Origin: Methylobacterium nonmethylotrophicum
GTDB lineage: Bacteria; Pseudomonadota; Alphaproteobacteria; Rhizobiales; Beijerinckiaceae
Direction of reading: 5' to 3'
Length of the DNA: 64,000 nt
Assembly (NCBI RefSeq): GCF_004745635.1
Contig: NZ_SRLB01000004.1
Location: 400,219 to 464,218 of the forward strand
Within the stretch, counting starts at the first letter, position 1, and every line of letters begins with the position of its first letter. The notes under the pieces are model-generated. The model was not told the origin of the DNA. It saw nothing but the letters and a program-made list of their open reading frames with translations, and did no database searches. Positions 60,817 to 64,000 of the stretch are shown here, piece after piece. Made by a program: the position numbers and the translations under genes.

Positions 60817-62109
60817 TCAGGTCTCGCGCGCCAGAGCGCGCCAGCCGATGTCGCGGCGGCAGAAGCCCTCCGGCCAGTCGATCCGGTCGAGGGCGGCGTA
60901 GGCGCGTCCTTGAGCCTCCCGCACGTCGTGCCCCAGCGCCGTGACGGCCAGCACCCGGCCGCCATCGGCGATGAGCCGGTCGCCGTCGCGCTTCGTGCCG
61001 GCCTGGAACACCAGGGCGCCCGCCGCTTCGGCCGCCTGAAGCCCGCGGATCTCCGAGCCCTTCGCGACGGCGCCGGGATAGCCGGGGGCGGCCATGATGA
61101 CCGTCAGCGCGACCTCGTCGCGCCATTCCGGGACGACGCCCGAGAGGTCGCCCTCCGTGGCGGCGACGAGCAACGGCACCAGGTCCGAGGCGAGGCGCGG
61201 CATCAGCACCTCGCATTCGGGATCGCCGAAGCGGGTGTTGTACTCGATCAGCATCGGGCCTTCCGCCGTCAGCATCAGCCCGGCATAGAGGATGCCGGAG
61301 AAGGGCGTGCCCCGCGCCCGCATCCCGTCGAGCGTCGGGCGGATGATCCGCTCCATCACCTCGGCTTCGAGCGCCGGCGTCAGCACCGGGGCGGGGGAAT
61401 AGGCGCCCATGCCGCCGGTATTCGGCCCCTTGTCGCCGTCATGGACGCGCTTGTGGTCCTGCGCGGTGCCGAGCAGCACGGCGTTCGTGCCGTCGCACAG
61501 CGCGAACAGGCTCGCCTCCTCGCCGACGAGGCAGTCCTCGATCACCACCTCGGCGCCGGCGGCGCCGAGCCCGCCGCCGAGCATGCTCTCGACCGCGGCC
61601 TCGGCCTGCGCCAGCGTCTCGGCCACCACCACGCCCTTGCCGGCGGCGAGCCCGTCGGCCTTGACGACGACCGGGATGCGGCCGGCGCGCAGATGGGCGA
61701 GGGCCGGCGCGACCTCGCGGAAGCGCGCGAAGGCGGCGGTCGGGATCGCGAAGTCCCGGCACAGCTCCTTGGTGAAGGCCTTCGAGCCTTCGAGCTGCGC
61801 CGCGGCGGCGTTCGGCCCGAAGGCCCGGATGCCGGCCTGCGCCAGGGCGTCGACCAGGCCCGCGACCAGCGGCGCCTCGGGACCGACCACCACGAGATCG
61901 ACGCCCTCGCGCCGGCAGGCGGCGATCACCGCCGCGTGGTCGGTCACGTCGAGGTCCGAGAGGTTGGTGCCGTGGGCCGCCGTGCCGGGATTGCCGGGTG
62001 CGATCAGCAGGCGGCGGCAGAGCGGGCTCTGCGCCAGCTTCCAGGCCAGGGCATGCTCGCGCCCGCCGGAGCCGATCAGCAGGAGGGTGAGGGGGTGCTG
62101 GTCGCGCAT
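60817..62109 (-). CDS. purD: phosphoribosylamine-glycine ligase PurD
   Basis: This 430-aa ATP-grasp enzyme makes glycinamide ribonucleotide in the second step of purine synthesis. The N-terminal '[20 protein letters not shown]', '[20 protein letters not shown]', the ATP-grasp loop '[18 protein letters not shown]', and '[18 protein letters not shown]' with metal-binding Glu/Asn are all present. The length is normal. ATG 62109 starts a short lead 'MRDQHPLT'. The xseA gene diverges from it across about 147 bp, an arrangement often seen in alphaproteobacteria. Confidence 0.97.
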   Translation of the reverse strand: MRDQHPLTLLLIGSGGREHALAWKLAQSPLCRRLLIAPGNPGTAAHGTNLSDLDVTDHAAVIAACRREGVDLVVVGPEAPLVAGLVDALAQAGIRAFGPNAAAAQLEGSKAFTKELCRDFAIPTAAFARFREVAPALAHLRAGRIPVVVKADGLAAGKGVVVAETLAQAEAAVESMLGGGLGAAGAEVVIEDCLVGEEASLFALCDGTNAVLLGTAQDHKRVHDGDKGPNTGGMGAYSPAPVLTPALEAEVMERIIRPTLDGMRARGTPFSGILYAGLMLTAEGPMLIEYNTRFGDPECEVLMPRLASDLVPLLVAATEGDLSGVVPEWRDEVALTVIMAAPGYPGAVAKGSEIRGLQAAEAAGALVFQAGTKRDGDRLIADGGRVLAVTALGHDVREAQGRAYAALDRIDWPEGFCRRDIGWRALARET

Positions 62110-62256
62110 CGCCGGTCCCGGAAGGTCAGTGTCGCGGGACGTTTAAGCGACCTCGCGCCCCGGCAGCAACCGGGAGTGATGCGCCGGGGCCACTGGCCGC
62201 CTCAAGCGCCGCGCCGGCCTTCCGCGGCCCGGCCCGAGCCGGTAGCCTCGCGCGCG

Positions 62257-63816
62257 ATGTCGGCCTCCGCTTTCTCCGCCCCGATCGCCAACGTGCCCGA
62301 ATGGTCGGTCACCGAGCTGGCGAGCGCCCTCAAGCGCACCCTCGAGGACGCGTTCGGCCACGTGCGCCTGAAGGGCGAGATCTCGGGCTATCGCGGCCCG
62401 CACGGCTCCGGCCACGCCTATTTCAGCCTCAAGGACGGCGGCGCCAAGATCGACGCCGTGATCTGGAAGGGCACGATGCTGCGGCTGCGCCACAAGCCCA
62501 AGGAGGGGCTTGAGGTCGTGGTCACCGGGCGGATCACGACCTATCCGGGCAAGTCCGCCTATCAGATCGTGGTCGATTCGCTGGAGCCGGCCGGGGCGGG
62601 CGCCTGGATGGCCCTGCTCGAGGAGCGCCGCCGCCTGCTCGCGGCGGAGGGCCTGTTCGACGCCGCCCGCAAGCGGCCGGTGCCGTACCTGCCGACGGTG
62701 ATCGGCGTCGTCACCTCGCCCACAGGGGCAGTGATCCGCGACATCCTGCATCGGCTCGCCGACCGCTTCCCGCGCCCCGTCCTGGTCTGGCCGGTGCGGG
62801 TCCAGGGGGAGGGGGCGGCGGAAGAGATCGCGACGGCGATCCACGGCTTCAACGCGCTGGAACCCGGCGGCGCGATCCCGCGGCCGGACGTGCTGATCGT
62901 CGCCCGCGGCGGCGGCTCGATCGAAGACCTGTGGTGCTTCAACGAGGAGATCGTGGTGCGGGCCGCGAGCGCGAGCGCGATCCCGCTGATCTCCGCCGTC
63001 GGGCACGAGACCGACGTCACGCTGATCGACCACGCCGCCGACCGCCGCGCCCCGACCCCGACCGGCGCCGCCGAGATGGCGGTGCCGGTGCTGCACGAGC
63101 TTCTGGCCGATCTCGACTCCTTGAGCCGGCGCCACGCCGGGGCGCTCCTGCGCCTCGTCGACCAGCGCCGGGGCGAATTGCGCGGCCTGACCCGGGTGCT
63201 GCCGGGGCCGGAAGCGCTGCTCGCCCAGAAGCGCCAGCGCCTCGACCTGGCCGAGGCCCGCCTCGCCCCGGCCCTCGCCGCCAATGCGCGGGACGCGCAA
63301 GCCCGCCTCAACCGGGCGCTCCAGGGGCTCGCCCGCAACCCGCCCTCCTTGCGGCTCGCCCGGGCCCGCGAGCGCCTGGCGGCGATCGACCACCGGCCGC
63401 GCCATGCGCTGGAGCGGGTTCTGGCGGTGCAGGGCGAGCGCCTGAACGGCCTGTCGCGCCGGCTGGAGCAGGCCCCTGGCCAGGGGCTCGCGCGCCTGTC
63501 CGGCCGGCTGTCGCGGGCGACTGCCTTGTTTTCCAGCCTCAACTACCGGTCGGTGCTGGCCCGCGGCTACGCGCTGGTGCTCGACGAGGCCGGCACGCCG
63601 GTCGGATCGGCGGCGGCGGCGCGGGCGGCCGGGCGCCTCGCGGTCGAGTTCGCCGACGGGCGGGTGGCGGCGCTCGTCGAGGGCGCGGCGCCCGGGTCCC
63701 CGCCGGAGCCGGTGCGGCCGGCCCCGCGCCGGGCGGCGCGGCGCAAGGAGAGCGGGGCGGAGACAAGAAAGGCGCCCGTGGAGGGCGCCGTGCAGGGATC
63801 GCTGTTCGAGACGTAA
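62257..63816 (+). CDS. xseA: exodeoxyribonuclease VII large subunit XseA
   Basis: This 519-aa nuclease subunit has an N-terminal OB-fold ('[20 protein letters not shown]', about residues 32-51), the catalytic domain with '[20 protein letters not shown]', '[18 protein letters not shown]' and '[20 protein letters not shown]' (Asp/His motif), a long coiled-coil region (about 290-430) and a basic tail with '[20 protein letters not shown]'. ATG 62257 begins the family-like N-terminus; the longer open frame runs through purD's complementary strand. It degrades single-stranded DNA together with XseB. Confidence 0.96.
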   Translation: MSASAFSAPIANVPEWSVTELASALKRTLEDAFGHVRLKGEISGYRGPHGSGHAYFSLKDGGAKIDAVIWKGTMLRLRHKPKEGLEVVVTGRITTYPGKSAYQIVVDSLEPAGAGAWMALLEERRRLLAAEGLFDAARKRPVPYLPTVIGVVTSPTGAVIRDILHRLADRFPRPVLVWPVRVQGEGAAEEIATAIHGFNALEPGGAIPRPDVLIVARGGGSIEDLWCFNEEIVVRAASASAIPLISAVGHETDVTLIDHAADRRAPTPTGAAEMAVPVLHELLADLDSLSRRHAGALLRLVDQRRGELRGLTRVLPGPEALLAQKRQRLDLAEARLAPALAANARDAQARLNRALQGLARNPPSLRLARARERLAAIDHRPRHALERVLAVQGERLNGLSRRLEQAPGQGLARLSGRLSRATALFSSLNYRSVLARGYALVLDEAGTPVGSAAAARAAGRLAVEFADGRVAALVEGAAPGSPPEPVRPAPRRAARRKESGAETRKAPVEGAVQGSLFET

Positions 63817-63893
63817 GGTCGCCTCAGGTCCGTCGGCCGTGAAGAACGTCTAAATCGTTGGAAGATCGCGCGGATTGGTTATGCACACGTCTT

Positions 63894-63949
63894 CGCGCGT
63901 GCAAGGGCTTGGCGTGGGTCAGTGGGTTTCCTTGCAAATTGCACGCGCG
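63894..63949. promoter_or_regulatory. two-state inverted repeat downstream of xseA
   Basis: CGCGCGTGCAA (63894-63904) pairs perfectly with TTGCACGCGCG (63939-63949). Within it, TGCAAGG (63900-63906) can instead pair with CCTTGCA (63930-63936), so two mutually exclusive hairpins are possible. It lies 49 nt before an ATG at 63998-64000 preceded by GGAGCGGGAG, which probably opens the next gene beyond the window. It may be a leader structure or an operator dyad. Confidence 0.45.
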
Positions 63950-64000
63950 GCGAGGGCGTGATTCCCTGCTCCTGACGACGGGAGCGGGAGACGGGGCATG

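Noticed and set aside
63998..64000. Start codon of the next gene
   Set aside because: Only the ATG and a good ribosome site are visible at the window's edge; no coding sequence can be assessed.

Overview
The window is uniformly GC-rich with GC-biased third codon positions. Its gene content fits an alphaproteobacterium, most likely a facultative methylotroph of the Methylobacterium/Methylorubrum group. The main pointers are meaB (ethylmalonyl-CoA pathway chaperone), a phosphoribulokinase gene beside a CbbR/QscR-type LysR regulator with no RuBisCO nearby, glutathione-dependent formaldehyde oxidation genes, and several branched-chain-type ABC importers. No rRNA, tRNA, CRISPR, prophage or intact insertion sequence was seen. 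The species assignment is inference.

Layout: (1) 1-4.5 kb: a phosphate-uptake operon (DUF47, Pit, NUDIX), then an Fsr-like MFS exporter divergent from a LysR gene. (2) 4.6-8.4 kb: a PstS-like periplasmic protein overlapping a membrane GGDEF/EAL protein. (3) 8.5-11.4 kb: a ferredoxin-type flavin reductase paired with a membrane cytochrome b fused to an ethylbenzene-dehydrogenase-like heme domain. (4) 12-15 kb: a 'rump' Calvin-cycle module, with a degenerate class I FBPase, phosphoribulokinase and a divergent CbbR/QscR-like regulator. (5) 15-25.3 kb: mostly housekeeping genes (D-lactate-type dehydrogenase, thioesterase, UvrD helicase, PhoH, SOUL protein, DUF900 hydrolase, MeaB). (6) 25.3-26 kb: a gene-free stretch of nested palindromes. 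(7) 26-34.2 kb: a hydroxyquinol-pathway cluster (LysR, Dabb protein, maleylacetate reductase, hydroxyquinol dioxygenase, TfdB-like phenol monooxygenase, MFS permease, HIBADH-type dehydrogenase, YciI protein). (8) 34.5-36.6 kb: glutathione-dependent formaldehyde oxidation (frmA/fghA). (9) 37.4-38.6 kb: two very small genes and a methyltransferase. (10) 38.6-49.7 kb: an MHS permease, a sugar-acid dehydratase, a first Liv ABC importer with a LivM-LivG fusion, a malate/lactate dehydrogenase, vapBC and an SMP-30 lactonase. (11) 49.9-58.6 kb: BKACE and 3-hydroxyacyl-CoA dehydrogenase genes, a second Liv importer in which permease and both ATPases form one 841-aa chain, a GntR regulator and an SDR. 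(12) 58.6-64 kb: a tiny membrane protein, RarD, an alpha/beta hydrolase, PurD and XseA.

Most catabolic genes sit in compact operons with 1-4 nt overlaps. Between the operons lie palindromic repeats: at least three copies of a 'CATCCTGAGGTG' family, several C/G-tract inverted repeats, and a 35-bp palindromic tandem array that encodes the end of the GntR gene. The most unusual items are the RuBisCO-less cbbF-like/prk/cbbR module with a probably inactive FBPase, the LivM-G-F triple fusion, the binding-protein/c-di-GMP pair and the tandem palindrome array.
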